This document shows, piece after piece, positions 8,601 to 16,752 of a DNA stretch of 64,000 nucleotides. The notes under the pieces are model-generated. The model ran no database searches. It had not been told where the DNA came from and saw only the letters and a list, made by a program, of their open reading frames with translations. Source of the DNA: Casimicrobium huifangae (lineage in GTDB: Bacteria > Pseudomonadota > Gammaproteobacteria > Burkholderiales > Casimicrobiaceae). Every line of letters begins with the position of its first letter. The first letter of the stretch is position 1. The translations under genes and the position numbers were made by a program. The stretch covers positions 3,766,436 through 3,830,435 of the forward strand of contig NZ_CP041352.1 of assembly GCF_009746125.1 (NCBI RefSeq), read 5' to 3'.

Positions 8601-9361
8601 GGGTGTTCGGCGTTACGCTGCGCGTAAAGAAAGAACTCGTGATTGCCGTCGCTACCGGTGATCGGGCTTTCGAAGTAGTCGAGCACCTTGAGCCCGGCCA
8701 CAGCGCAAGCCTCACGGATTGATGTCTCGACCATCGCGTACAGCGACGCGTCGCGCACGATGCCACCACGGCCAATGTTTTCCGCGCCCACTTCAAACTG
8801 CGGCTTCACCAGCGACAGGACGTGTCCGCCCAGCGCCAGCAGCGCCGGCCATTGCGGTAGCACCTTGGTCAGCGAGATGAACGAGACATCGGCGACGACC
8901 AGGTTGAAACCGCCGGCAATACCGGTTGTCGCGCTGGTCAGTTCGCGCGCATTCACGCCTTCGAAGTACGTCACGCGCGGCTCGCTGCGCAGCGATGGAT
9001 GCAATTGATCATGCCCAACATCGACACCCACCACCTGACTGGCGCCACGTTGCAGCAGGCAATCGGTGAAGCCGCCGGTTGATTGCCCCACATCGAGGCA
9101 GCGCATGCCCGTCACGTCGAGACCGACACGGTCGAGCGCGCCGTCGAGCTTGAGGCCGCCGCGCGAGACGAAGCGATTGAGTTCGCTGGCTTCGACTTCG
9201 ATAGCGATGTCGTCATCGAGCGTGACGCCCGGTTTGGTCAGCGCGACGCGCGTGCCTTTACGACCCACGCGGGTGAACACATGCCCACCCGCGATCAGGC
9301 GCTGCGCGGCAGTACGCGACGGCGCGAGTCCGCGCTCGACGAGCAGGATGTCAGCGCGCAT
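8597..9361 (-). CDS. tlyA: TlyA family rRNA 2'-O-methyltransferase
   Basis: SAM-dependent ribose methyltransferase of 16S/23S rRNA (also called hemolysin A). Residues 1-60 are an S4 RNA-binding domain ('RADILLVERGLAPSRTAAQRLIAGG'), followed by an FtsJ-type Rossmann domain with 'FVSRGGLKLDGAL', the SAM motif 'CLDVGQSTGGFTDCLLQRGA', and 'VVADVSFISL', then 'SLVKPQFE'. These hold the Lys/Asp/Lys/Glu positions used by this family. Length of 254 residues is normal. Placement directly upstream of a TfoX-like gene and metF links a SAM-consuming enzyme to the SAM-cycle cluster. Confidence 0.93.
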   Translation of the reverse strand: MRADILLVERGLAPSRTAAQRLIAGGHVFTRVGRKGTRVALTKPGVTLDDDIAIEVEASELNRFVSRGGLKLDGALDRVGLDVTGMRCLDVGQSTGGFTDCLLQRGASQVVGVDVGHDQLHPSLRSEPRVTYFEGVNARELTSATTGIAGGFNLVVADVSFISLTKVLPQWPALLALGGHVLSLVKPQFEVGAENIGRGGIVRDASLYAMVETSIREACAVAGLKVLDYFESPITGSDGNHEFFLYAQRNAEHP

Positions 9362-9373
9362 CTGAAGCCGCGG

Positions 9374-9727
9374 CTACTTCTTCTTGCCGAATGGAATGAT
9401 CAGCGCCAGCAGCCACGAGATCAGACCGTAGAGCAGGCCGCCAAACACTGCCGCCCAGAAGCCGTCGACCGTGAAACCTTCGAGCACCTTGCCGACCATC
9501 CAGAACAACAGGCCATTCAGCACCAGGTAGAAGAAACCCAGCGTCAGCACCGAAATCGGCAGCGTGAGAAAGGTCAGCACCGGGCGGATCAGGGTGTTGA
9601 CCAGCCCCAGCGCAAATGCGGCGAGCAAGGCCGAGACGAAACTCGTCACCTTGATCGACGGCATCAAATAGGCCACCGCCATCAGCGCAACGGCGTTGAG
9701 GATCCAGACGATCAGCAATCGAGTCAT
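9374..9727 (-). CDS. Phage holin family 4 / YvlD-like small membrane protein
   Basis: 117-residue integral membrane protein with four hydrophobic segments: near residues 1-20 ('LLIVWILNAVALMAVAYLM'), 28-50, 55-80 ('LPISVLTLGFFYLVLNGLLFW') and 90-112. The 'NTLIRPVLTFLTLPISVLTLG' motif is the signature of the YvlD/DUF360 family, named holin-like but mostly chromosomal and of unknown function; no lysis genes are next to it. The ATG at 9727 has a clear ribosome site (AGGGAGAACACC); the longer frame to 9802 is made of heptamer-repeat sequence and is not credible. Confidence 0.88.
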   Translation of the reverse strand: MTRLLIVWILNAVALMAVAYLMPSIKVTSFVSALLAAFALGLVNTLIRPVLTFLTLPISVLTLGFFYLVLNGLLFWMVGKVLEGFTVDGFWAAVFGGLLYGLISWLLALIIPFGKKK

Positions 9728-9751
9728 GGTGTTCTCCCTGGGCAATGAACA

Positions 9752-9816
9752 GTAAATGACGGATGACCAGTGACGAATGACGAACGCGCCGTCACTCGTC
9801 ATTCGTCTTTCGTCAT
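9752..9816. repeat. Inverted heptamer (TGACGAA/TTCGTCA) array between ahcY and the holin-like gene
   Basis: Tandem TGACGAA-type units run in one direction (9764-9786) and then in the inverse one (9791-9816), giving a potential hairpin with GTGACGAATGACGAA pairing to TTCGTCATTCGTCAC-like sequence. Related arrays precede hemW and the livM-like gene. Confidence 0.65.
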
Positions 9817-9820
9817 GCGG

Positions 9821-11251
9821 TTAGTAGCGATACGAATCCGGCTTGTACGGCCCGGTCTTCGCCACGCCAATGTACGCCGCCTGTTCGGTCGTCAGCTCGG
9901 TCAATTGTGCGCCAAGCTTTGACAGTTGCAGACGCGCGACCTTCTCGTCGAGGTGCTTCGGCAGCACGTAGACCTTGCCGGCCTCATACGCGTCAGGCTT
10001 GGTGAACAGCTCGATCTGCGCGATGGTCTGGTTGGCGAAGCTCGACGACATCACGTAGCTCGGATGACCCGTGCCACAGCCGAGGTTCACGAGGCGACCC
10101 TTGGCGAGCAGGATGATGCGTTTGCCGTCGGGGAAAATCACGTGATCAACCTGCGGCTTGATCTCTTCCCATTGCAGCTTTTCGAGCGAGGCGACGTCGA
10201 TCTCGTTGTCGAAATGGCCGATGTTGCAGACGATTGCCTGATCCTTCATCGCAGCCATGTGAGCGCCGGTGATGACGTCCTTGTTGCCGGTGGCGGTGAC
10301 GAAGATGTCGGCCTTGTCGGCGGCGTAGTCCATGGTGACCACGCGATAGCCTTCCATGCAGGCCTGCAGCGCGTTGATCGGGTCAATCTCGGTGACCCAC
10401 ACCTGCGCCGATAGCGCGCGCAGTGCCTGTGCCGAACCCTTGCCCACGTCGCCGTAGCCGGCAACGACGGCCACCTTGCCGGCGACCATCACGTCGGTGG
10501 CGCGCTTGATGCCGTCCACCAGCGATTCACGGCAGCCGTAAAGGTTGTCGAACTTGCTCTTGGTGACCGAATCATTGACGTTGATGGCGCGGAACAGCAG
10601 CGTACCTTTCGCACTCATCTCGTTCAGGCGATGCACGCCGGTCGTGGTCTCTTCGGTCACGCCGATGATGTGCTTCGCCTTGCGCTCGTACCAGGTCGGG
10701 TCTTCGGCCAGCTTGGCCTTGATCGCGGCGAACAGGCAGCGCTCTTCTTCGCTGGTCGGGTTGGCGATCAGCGAAGCATCCTTGGCGGCCTTCTGTCCAA
10801 GATGCATCAGCAGCGTGGCGTCACCGCCGTCGTCGAGAATCATGTTGGGGCCTTCGCCTTCGCTGCCTTTCGGGCCAAAGTCGAAGATGCGATGCGTGTA
10901 GTCCCAGTAGTCAGCCAGCGTCTCGCCCTTGACCGCAAACACCGGCGTGCCCTTGGCGGCGATGGCGGCGGCGGCGTGGTCCTGCGTCGAGAAGATGTTG
11001 CACGAGGCCCAGCGCACGTCGGCACCGAGTGCCTGCAGCGTCTCGATCAGCACGGCGGTCTGGATCGTCATGTGTAGCGAGCCGGTGATGCGCGCGCCCT
11101 TGAGCGGCTGGCTCTTCGCGAATTCTTCGCGGATGGCCATCAGGCCCGGCATCTCGGTCTCCGCAATGCGGATTTCCTTGCGTCCCCAGTCGGCCAGAGA
11201 CAGGTCGGCGATCACACAGTCAGTAAAAATCTTGTCAGCAACGGCATTCAT
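9821..11251 (-). CDS. ahcY: Adenosylhomocysteinase
   Basis: NAD-dependent tetrameric enzyme that reversibly splits S-adenosylhomocysteine into adenosine and homocysteine, relieving product inhibition of methyltransferases. The 476-residue product matches the family throughout: '[21 protein letters not shown]', '[17 protein letters not shown]', '[19 protein letters not shown]', the NAD site '[18 protein letters not shown]', and the C-terminal '[10 protein letters not shown]' tail ending in the conserved Lys-x-x-x-Tyr-Arg-Tyr. A TTGGAGTGA ribosome site precedes the ATG. The leader holds an SAH riboswitch, so expression is expected to rise when SAH accumulates. Confidence 0.98.
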   Translation of the reverse strand: MNAVADKIFTDCVIADLSLADWGRKEIRIAETEMPGLMAIREEFAKSQPLKGARITGSLHMTIQTAVLIETLQALGADVRWASCNIFSTQDHAAAAIAAKGTPVFAVKGETLADYWDYTHRIFDFGPKGSEGEGPNMILDDGGDATLLMHLGQKAAKDASLIANPTSEEERCLFAAIKAKLAEDPTWYERKAKHIIGVTEETTTGVHRLNEMSAKGTLLFRAINVNDSVTKSKFDNLYGCRESLVDGIKRATDVMVAGKVAVVAGYGDVGKGSAQALRALSAQVWVTEIDPINALQACMEGYRVVTMDYAADKADIFVTATGNKDVITGAHMAAMKDQAIVCNIGHFDNEIDVASLEKLQWEEIKPQVDHVIFPDGKRIILLAKGRLVNLGCGTGHPSYVMSSSFANQTIAQIELFTKPDAYEAGKVYVLPKHLDEKVARLQLSKLGAQLTELTTEQAAYIGVAKTGPYKPDSYRY

Positions 11252-11346
11252 TGTTCACTCCAATCGGAGGTGACGAGAGCCAATGCCGGGGGAGACGGTT
11301 GCAACCGTGCACCGCTCGCAAGCATTGTGACTGCCGTCACCAAAAC

Positions 11347-11436
11347 TGCGAGCGCCGTTGCCACTGAGAAATCGTTCGAGCCTAGCCGGCGGGGTGTGAG
11401 GACCTCGCGCCGGTTGCAGCGCTCCTCGAACGTGCC
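11347..11436 (-). promoter_or_regulatory. S-adenosylhomocysteine (SAH) riboswitch
   Basis: On the minus strand, about 95-185 nt before the ahcY start, CGTTCGAG (11424-11431) pairs with CTCGAACG (11373-11380) to form P1. The 5' side continues GAGGAGCGCTGCAACCGG and the 3' side reads CCGGCTAGGCTCGAAC, the conserved core of the SAH riboswitch, with a variable P2 stem. Further downstream AACGGCGCTCGC (11348-11359) can pair with GAGCGCTG to form the pseudoknot of this class. SAH riboswitches activate ahcY in response to SAH. The match is by eye, but the conserved elements, their order and the gene all agree. Confidence 0.9.
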
Positions 11437-11494
11437 GCGATTCTATCGGCTTCTGCGCCGCCGCGCGACCCGGTAGCAAACGGGACCAGGCCGG

Positions 11495-12328
11495 TCAGGC
11501 GGCCAGCTTCTCGTACATCCCGGTAACCGTCTCGAACACTTCCAGGATGCGTTCACTGCTGTTGGCGACATTCTGCCGCCGGATCAGGTCGGCTTTTGAT
11601 TTCAGCGAAGCCTCCACCGCGTTGTCGAAGAACAGCCACTGCGTTTCCGCCAGCCCGAGCTGGGTGCGGATGTCCTCGCTGGTCTCGGGATCGATGCGCA
11701 GCGTGTGGAGCGCCGTGCGGAACTCGGCGCGCGCGGCGTTGAGTTCGCCATCGACCGCTTTCGGCAGCCCCCATTCGCGGAACATGAAGAACTTGGCGAT
11801 GCGCTGTGAAAGCATGCGCTGGCGCCCTGACACGTTGACCAGCCGGCCAATGGTGGTTCCGGCGTGGCGCTCAAGTTCACCGGCGCCGCGATTGGCAATG
11901 CGCAGCACGATCTCGTTCTGTTCCTGCACCTGCGCGCCGCTGTCGGGGTTCGGTGCCGTCGCCAGCAGGTCGCGGAAGGTCTTCCACGCGCCAGACAGCT
12001 CGCTATAGGTTCTGGCGATTTCGGCCGTCGGCGCGAAGCTCGCCAGTTCGTTCTGGTGCGCGTCGAATAGCGCGATCGAGTCGTTCATGATCTTGAACGC
12101 GCGATCCGGCAGCAGGCCGAGGCCCATCTGGGCGTAGGCCTTGGCCATGCGCTGCGACAGCATGCGCTGCCTGCCAGCCTTGTTGATGGCGGCGCCTATC
12201 GTGGTGAGCGTGGGCTTCGCGGCATTGACAGCCCCGCGCGGGGCGCCCGCCGACTGGGCGAGCGCCCCGGCAATGGGTGAAATGAGGGGAAGGCTGACCA
12301 TTGCGATCAGCACATTGCGACGATCCAT
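11495..12328 (-). CDS. Exported protein with two PilJ-type (type IV pili MCP N-terminal) repeats
   Basis: 277-residue protein with an N-terminal export signal (DRRNVLIAMVSLPLISPIAGALA; the twin Arg could make it a Tat substrate). Two copies of a helical sensor motif follow: 'INKAGRQRMLSQRMAKAYAQM' near residue 50 and 'VNVSGRQRMLSQRIAKFFMF' near residue 165. This motif defines the PilJ N-terminal domain family, also seen in nitrate/nitrite sensor proteins. No methyl-accepting or kinase domain is attached, so the protein is a free periplasmic sensor-like module. Upstream is an AT-rich leader with a possible FNR-like site. The downstream neighbour is ahcY, with no evident functional link. Confidence 0.8.
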   Translation of the reverse strand: MDRRNVLIAMVSLPLISPIAGALAQSAGAPRGAVNAAKPTLTTIGAAINKAGRQRMLSQRMAKAYAQMGLGLLPDRAFKIMNDSIALFDAHQNELASFAPTAEIARTYSELSGAWKTFRDLLATAPNPDSGAQVQEQNEIVLRIANRGAGELERHAGTTIGRLVNVSGRQRMLSQRIAKFFMFREWGLPKAVDGELNAARAEFRTALHTLRIDPETSEDIRTQLGLAETQWLFFDNAVEASLKSKADLIRRQNVANSSERILEVFETVTGMYEKLAA

Positions 12329-12435
12329 GTTGACTCCGAAATTGACATTGATGAATAAGACGTTTCCTATTCCATTGTCATTAACGAAGAAAACAATTGA
12401 TTCAGTTAAAGAATTCCAAAAATCGTCGCAGCAAC

Positions 12436-12449
12436 TCGACTTGCGTCAA
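12436..12449 (-). promoter_or_regulatory. Possible FNR/Anr-like box before the PilJ-domain gene
   Basis: Minus-strand TTGACGCAAGTCGA is a nearly symmetrical TTGAC-N4-GTCGA, close to the FNR/Anr consensus TTGAT-N4-ATCAA but with mismatches. It lies about 108 bp before the start codon in AT-rich sequence. Weak candidate. Confidence 0.25.
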
Positions 12450-12481
12450 ATGGCGTGGGCCGGTGAACGGCAGAGTGCTGG

Positions 12482-13441
12482 CTACAGCTTCGCGCCGCTC
12501 GCCTTGATGATTGGCGCCCATTCGCTGATCTGGCTAGCCACGAGCGCGGCGTATTCCGCCTGCGTCATCTTGTGATAGACGATGCCCAGGTCCTCCAGCT
12601 TTTTCAGCACGGCGGGCTGGGTCAGCACCTCGGCGAGCGCGGCGTAGAGCCTGTCGGTCACCTCCTTCGGCAACCCGGCCGGACCGGAGACGCCGAAGTA
12701 GTTGTCCACGCGCAGCTTCGGGTAGCCTGCCTCGGCCGTCGTTGGCACCTCGGGCAGCAGTGGCGAACGTCCCGCCGAAGTCACAGCCAACCCCTTCACT
12801 TGCCCGCCCTTGACCAGCGGCACAAAAGCGGTGATGACGTCGATACCCACCGGAATCTGACCGCCGAGCAGATCCGTCGTCATCGGCGCGCCGCCCTTGT
12901 AGGCAACGTGCTGCATGTTGCCCTTCGCAAGCGCCTTGAAGAATTCGCCGCTGATGTGGCCGATGCTGGCGGGCCCGCCGCTGCCGAATGAAATGCCGTC
13001 CTTGCTGGTAGCCTGTTTGGCCAGATCCGCCAGCGAATTGATGCCGGCTTTGGGGCTGGCCATGAACAGCACCGGCGCCGAACCAGCATAGAAAACGTGG
13101 GTGAACTGCTTGACCGGGTCGTACGGCTGCCTGTCGAGCACAAACGGACCGATCGACAGCGGTGTGGAATTAGCCATCATCAGCGTGTAGCCGTCAGCCG
13201 GCGCCTGCACAGTGGCGAGGCCGCCGACGCTGCCGCCAGCGCCGGGCCGGTTGTCCACCACCACGGGCTGGCCAAGCTTTTGCCCCAGCGGCTCGGCAAT
13301 GGTGCGTGCCACGATATCGCTGGCGCCGCCCGGCGCAAAGGTGACGATCAGCTTGATCGGCTTGTCTGGCCAGGCCGCATGGGCGCTGGCGCAGAGGGTG
13401 GCAACGAGCGCTGCGGTCTGCAGGCGGGTGATCAGACTCAT
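12482..13441 (-). CDS. Bug/TctC family tripartite tricarboxylate transporter receptor
   Basis: 319-residue periplasmic binding protein of the Bug family, hugely expanded in Burkholderiales, which captures carboxylates for TctAB-type carriers. A Sec signal (about residues 1-22, ending ASAHA) is followed by the family start 'AWPDKPIKLIVTFAPGGASDIVART', then 'VVDNRPGAGGSVGG', 'YTLMMANSTPLSI', and 'FGVSGPAGLPKEVTDRL' in the C-terminal lobe. The ATG at 13441 has a GGGGAA ribosome site; the longer frame to 13537 lacks one. No tctA or tctB is nearby, so it is an orphan receptor; the ligand cannot be told. Confidence 0.93.
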   Translation of the reverse strand: MSLITRLQTAALVATLCASAHAAWPDKPIKLIVTFAPGGASDIVARTIAEPLGQKLGQPVVVDNRPGAGGSVGGLATVQAPADGYTLMMANSTPLSIGPFVLDRQPYDPVKQFTHVFYAGSAPVLFMASPKAGINSLADLAKQATSKDGISFGSGGPASIGHISGEFFKALAKGNMQHVAYKGGAPMTTDLLGGQIPVGIDVITAFVPLVKGGQVKGLAVTSAGRSPLLPEVPTTAEAGYPKLRVDNYFGVSGPAGLPKEVTDRLYAALAEVLTQPAVLKKLEDLGIVYHKMTQAEYAALVASQISEWAPIIKASGAKL

Positions 13442-13560
13442 GAATGTTCCCCGAGGTTTGTCGATTTGGTGTGGCAAGCAAAGCCCTTGCCAACAGACGC
13501 ACCAAGCGCTTCCATTACGCTTGCGACTGACGATCAATCTTATGGCGATGCGGTGGTTTC

Positions 13561-14571
13561 ATGCCTGATTTCTGGGCTTCTACGGGTTATAAGCTCCTGC
13601 ACAAGCAGGGCGACGCGCTCACCGTAAGCGATGACTTTCTGCGCAGCCTGTTCCTGCGGCCAGAAGTGGCGCCGGTCGCAGAATCCTGCGATGCCGAGCT
13701 GCGGCTGCACGATGCGCTGATGGCGACCCCTCGCCGCGCGGTCGCCGGCGGCGAATTGCTGTCTATCGCCGACCCCGACGCCCAGGCCAACTATCGTGTG
13801 CTGCTGCGCTTTCGCGACCGCTTGCTGGCGGCGCCAACGCTGGAGGCCGCCTACGTCAACCTGTTCCGCGGTGACGGGGTCGACGTGCCGCCCATCTTTG
13901 TCTTCCTGCTCACCCAGATCTTCCTTCAACACATCCTTGGTCAGGACGCCGATCCGCTACAGGCGCGTATGGCGGAGTGCCTGTTCCGCGTGCAGAAGAT
14001 CTCGGTGCTCGACGATGGTGCCGTGATGGCGGCAGACGATGAAACTGTCGAGCGTCTCGCCGAGACCGGCGGCTTTGGCTCGCTCGGCGAACTGCTGCGC
14101 AAGCAGAACACCCCGACGCGATCCATCGATCTTGATGTGCTGTCGGCAGACAACGCCGAAATCTACTGGCAACGCGACGAGCGCTTCGATCTCGCGGTCA
14201 GCCTCAATCGCGGCCAGCCGGCGCTGGATGCGCTAATGCGCGTGCTGGAGCGCTGGGTGAAACACTTTCTCGGCGTCGGTGTCAGCATCCAGCACCGCCG
14301 CGAGATCGACGACAAGCAGTGGGTATGGCATGTCGGGCTCGACGCCGTCGCCAGCAGCGTACTCAACGATCTCTACAACCGCGAAACAGTGGAAGACGGT
14401 CGCATGGAGCAGCTGCTCTGCCTGTTCGAGCTGCGTTTTGACGATCCGGCCGACATGCGCCCGGCGATTGCCGGACGTCCGGTTTATCTGGCGATGGCAA
14501 TCGACAGCGAGAATCATCTGAAACTGAAACCGCAGAACCTGCTGCTCAACCTGCCGCTCAACCGGGCCTGA
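13561..14571 (+). CDS. DUF6352-like protein of unknown function
   Basis: 336-residue soluble protein beginning 'MPDFWASTGYKLL', a start I associate with the DUF6352 family of Betaproteobacteria, for which no function is known. It shows no signal peptide or membrane helix and no catalytic motif I recognise. Helical stretches rich in Leu/Arg dominate residues 30-150, followed by an acidic segment and a C-terminal beta-rich part ('FDLAVSLNRGQPALDALMRVLERW'). It precedes kup on the same strand by about 100 bp. The family label is from memory of the N-terminal pattern and should be treated as likely, not certain. Confidence 0.7.
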   Translation: MPDFWASTGYKLLHKQGDALTVSDDFLRSLFLRPEVAPVAESCDAELRLHDALMATPRRAVAGGELLSIADPDAQANYRVLLRFRDRLLAAPTLEAAYVNLFRGDGVDVPPIFVFLLTQIFLQHILGQDADPLQARMAECLFRVQKISVLDDGAVMAADDETVERLAETGGFGSLGELLRKQNTPTRSIDLDVLSADNAEIYWQRDERFDLAVSLNRGQPALDALMRVLERWVKHFLGVGVSIQHRREIDDKQWVWHVGLDAVASSVLNDLYNRETVEDGRMEQLLCLFELRFDDPADMRPAIAGRPVYLAMAIDSENHLKLKPQNLLLNLPLNRA

Positions 14572-14675
14572 ATAAAACACTTTCCTGCGATGACATTGGC
14601 AATTTTGCTGCGCCGCACAAAAGCGAAAAATCAGGCATACAATTCGCGCTCTTTCCTCCGAGAAGAACAAGAACC

Positions 14676-16583
14676 ATGAGTTCTCATGCGTCGCAAGACG
14701 CAAAGCACATGAGTGGCAAACACCTCGCCGCTCTGGCGCTCGGTGCGGTCGGCGTGGTCTACGGCGACATCGGCACCTCGCCCCTCTACACAATGAAAGA
14801 GGTGTTCTTCAACAAGGCGCACGCGATTGCCTATACCGAGGCCAACGTGCTCGGCTTGCTGTCGCTGATCTTCTGGGTGCTGACCATCGTGGTGGCGATC
14901 AAGTACGCCCTGGTCATCCTGCGCGCCGACAACCAGGGCGAAGGCGGCACCATGGTGCTGCTGGCGATGGCCCTGCGCACCGCCAGCAACGCCAAACGAC
15001 GGCGCTGGCTCACGCTGCTTGGCATCTTTGGCGTGTCGCTGTTTTTTGGCGATTCGATTGTGACGCCGGCCGTGTCCGTGCTCGGCGCGATGGAAGGGCT
15101 GAAGGAAATCAACGAGGACTGGCTGGTCGCGGTGGTGCCGGTTACTGTGGTGATCCTGATTGGCCTCTTCTATGTGCAGCGCACCGGTACTGGCAAGGTC
15201 AGCGCCTGGTTTGGCCCGATGATGGTGCTCTGGTTTGTGGTGCTCGGCGGACTCGGCATCTTCCACATCGCATCCAACCCGCGCGTGTTTTTTGCGCTGA
15301 ACCCGTGGTACGCGCTGGCCTTTCTGGCGCACAACCCCGGCCTCTTCATCGTAGTGCTGGGCTCGGCGGTGCTCGCCGTCACCGGCGCCGAGGCACTTTA
15401 TGCCGACATGGGCCACTTTGGCCGCAAGCCGATCCGCGTGGCGTGGTTTGTCTTCGTGATGCCGATGCTGGTGCTCAATTACTTCGGGCAGGGCGCGCTG
15501 ATCCTGAAGACCTGCGGTGAGCAGGCGAAATGCACCATGCACCCGTTTTATGACCAGGTGCCGCATTCATTCCTGATCCCGATGGTGATCCTCGCCGGGC
15601 TGGCGTCGATCATCGCCTCGCAGGCGGTCATCTCGGGCGCGTTTTCGATCGCGCGACAAGGCATTCAGCTCGGCTTCCTGCCACGCATGCAGGTGATCCA
15701 CACCTCACACCGCTCCGAAGGGCAGATCTACCTGCCCGCAGTAAACTGGACGCTGTTCGTGCTGGTGCTGATCGTGGTGCTCGCCTTCCGCAGTACCGAC
15801 AACCTCGCGGCTGCCTACGGCCTGGCAGTGACGGGGGCGATGTGCATCGACACCGTGCTCTTTGCGGTGGTCGCCTACGGTTTGTGGAAGTGGCACAAGT
15901 TGGCCGCTGCAATCGCTGTTGCCGTGTTTGCCATTGTCGACGTGTCGCTGCTGGCGTCCACCGTGATCAAAATCCCCGACGGTGGCTGGTTTCCGCTGCT
16001 GATCGCTGCCGTGGTGCTGGTGTTCATGACCACCTGGAAGCGCGGCCGCAACCTGATGGCCGAGCAGCGGCAGCAGACCGCGCTGCCGCTGGCGCCGATG
16101 ATTGAGGCGCTGTCGCGTGACGCGTCGCGGGTGCAGGGCACAGCCGTGTTCATGACCTCGGCCCCCGACGAGATGCCGGCCGCGATGCTGCATAACCTGA
16201 AGCACAACAAGGTGCTGCATGAGCGCAACATCGTGCTGCATGTGCAGTTCGAGGACGTGCCACTGGTGACGCGGGCGAAGCGGCTGGAGGTGACCGACCT
16301 CGGTCACGGCTTCTACCGCATGATCGTGCGCTATGGCTTCATGAACGCGCCGGACATCCCGAAGGCACTGGCGCACGCCAAACAGCACGGCATCGATTTC
16401 GAGATGATGGATACCTCGTTCTTCGTCTCGCGCGAAGTGCTGGTGCCCAACCCCTGCACGCGGATTTCGATCTGGCGGCAGCGCCTGTTCAGCGTGATGT
16501 CACGCAACGCGCAATCGGCTACGGCGTACTTCCAGATCCCGACCAATCGGGTGCTGGAGCTGGGTGCGCAGGTGAAGTTTTAG
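14676..16583 (+). CDS. kup: Kup-type low-affinity potassium uptake protein
   Basis: Inner-membrane K+/H+ symporter of the KUP/HAK/KT family, constitutive potassium uptake in many bacteria. The 635-residue product begins with the family signature 'GVVYGDIGTSPLYT' (residues 26-39), contains 'GEGGTMVLLAMALR', 'FFGDSIVTPAVSVLGAMEG', 'ALYADMGHFGRKPIR' and about 12 hydrophobic segments up to residue 450, then a cytoplasmic C-terminal domain ('VPLVTRAKRLEV', 'FEMMDTSFFVSRE'). Length is standard. It has its own leader, with a TACAAT -10-like box near 14637. The convergent transporter gene downstream is separated by a GTCGACTTT-type inverted repeat. Confidence 0.96.
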   Translation: MSSHASQDAKHMSGKHLAALALGAVGVVYGDIGTSPLYTMKEVFFNKAHAIAYTEANVLGLLSLIFWVLTIVVAIKYALVILRADNQGEGGTMVLLAMALRTASNAKRRRWLTLLGIFGVSLFFGDSIVTPAVSVLGAMEGLKEINEDWLVAVVPVTVVILIGLFYVQRTGTGKVSAWFGPMMVLWFVVLGGLGIFHIASNPRVFFALNPWYALAFLAHNPGLFIVVLGSAVLAVTGAEALYADMGHFGRKPIRVAWFVFVMPMLVLNYFGQGALILKTCGEQAKCTMHPFYDQVPHSFLIPMVILAGLASIIASQAVISGAFSIARQGIQLGFLPRMQVIHTSHRSEGQIYLPAVNWTLFVLVLIVVLAFRSTDNLAAAYGLAVTGAMCIDTVLFAVVAYGLWKWHKLAAAIAVAVFAIVDVSLLASTVIKIPDGGWFPLLIAAVVLVFMTTWKRGRNLMAEQRQQTALPLAPMIEALSRDASRVQGTAVFMTSAPDEMPAAMLHNLKHNKVLHERNIVLHVQFEDVPLVTRAKRLEVTDLGHGFYRMIVRYGFMNAPDIPKALAHAKQHGIDFEMMDTSFFVSREVLVPNPCTRISIWRQRLFSVMSRNAQSATAYFQIPTNRVLELGAQVKF

Positions 16584-16597
16584 AACTGCTGGCTATC

Positions 16598-16713
16598 AGC
16601 TTTTTAGTCAAAGCCCGGTTGGATAAGGGCTCATGGGTATAAACGCCGGCAAGTCGATTTCAGGCGTTTTACCGCCATGAGCCCAATTCGAATGGGGATC
16701 TCCATCGAAAGCC
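16598..16713. repeat. GTCGACTTT-centred inverted repeat, copy B (best stem)
   Basis: Between convergent kup and the symporter gene. The core is a long hairpin: GGGCTCATGGGTATAAACGCC (16627 onward) pairs with GGCGTTTTACCGCCATGAGCCC (to about 16684), with a 15-nt loop containing AAGTCGATTT. Flanks read AGCTTTTTAGTCAAAGCC on the left and TCGAAAGCC on the right. Confidence 0.75.
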
Positions 16714-16752
16714 ATTAACCGTGAATGCCCGGCTGCGGCGCTGCGTTTGCGG

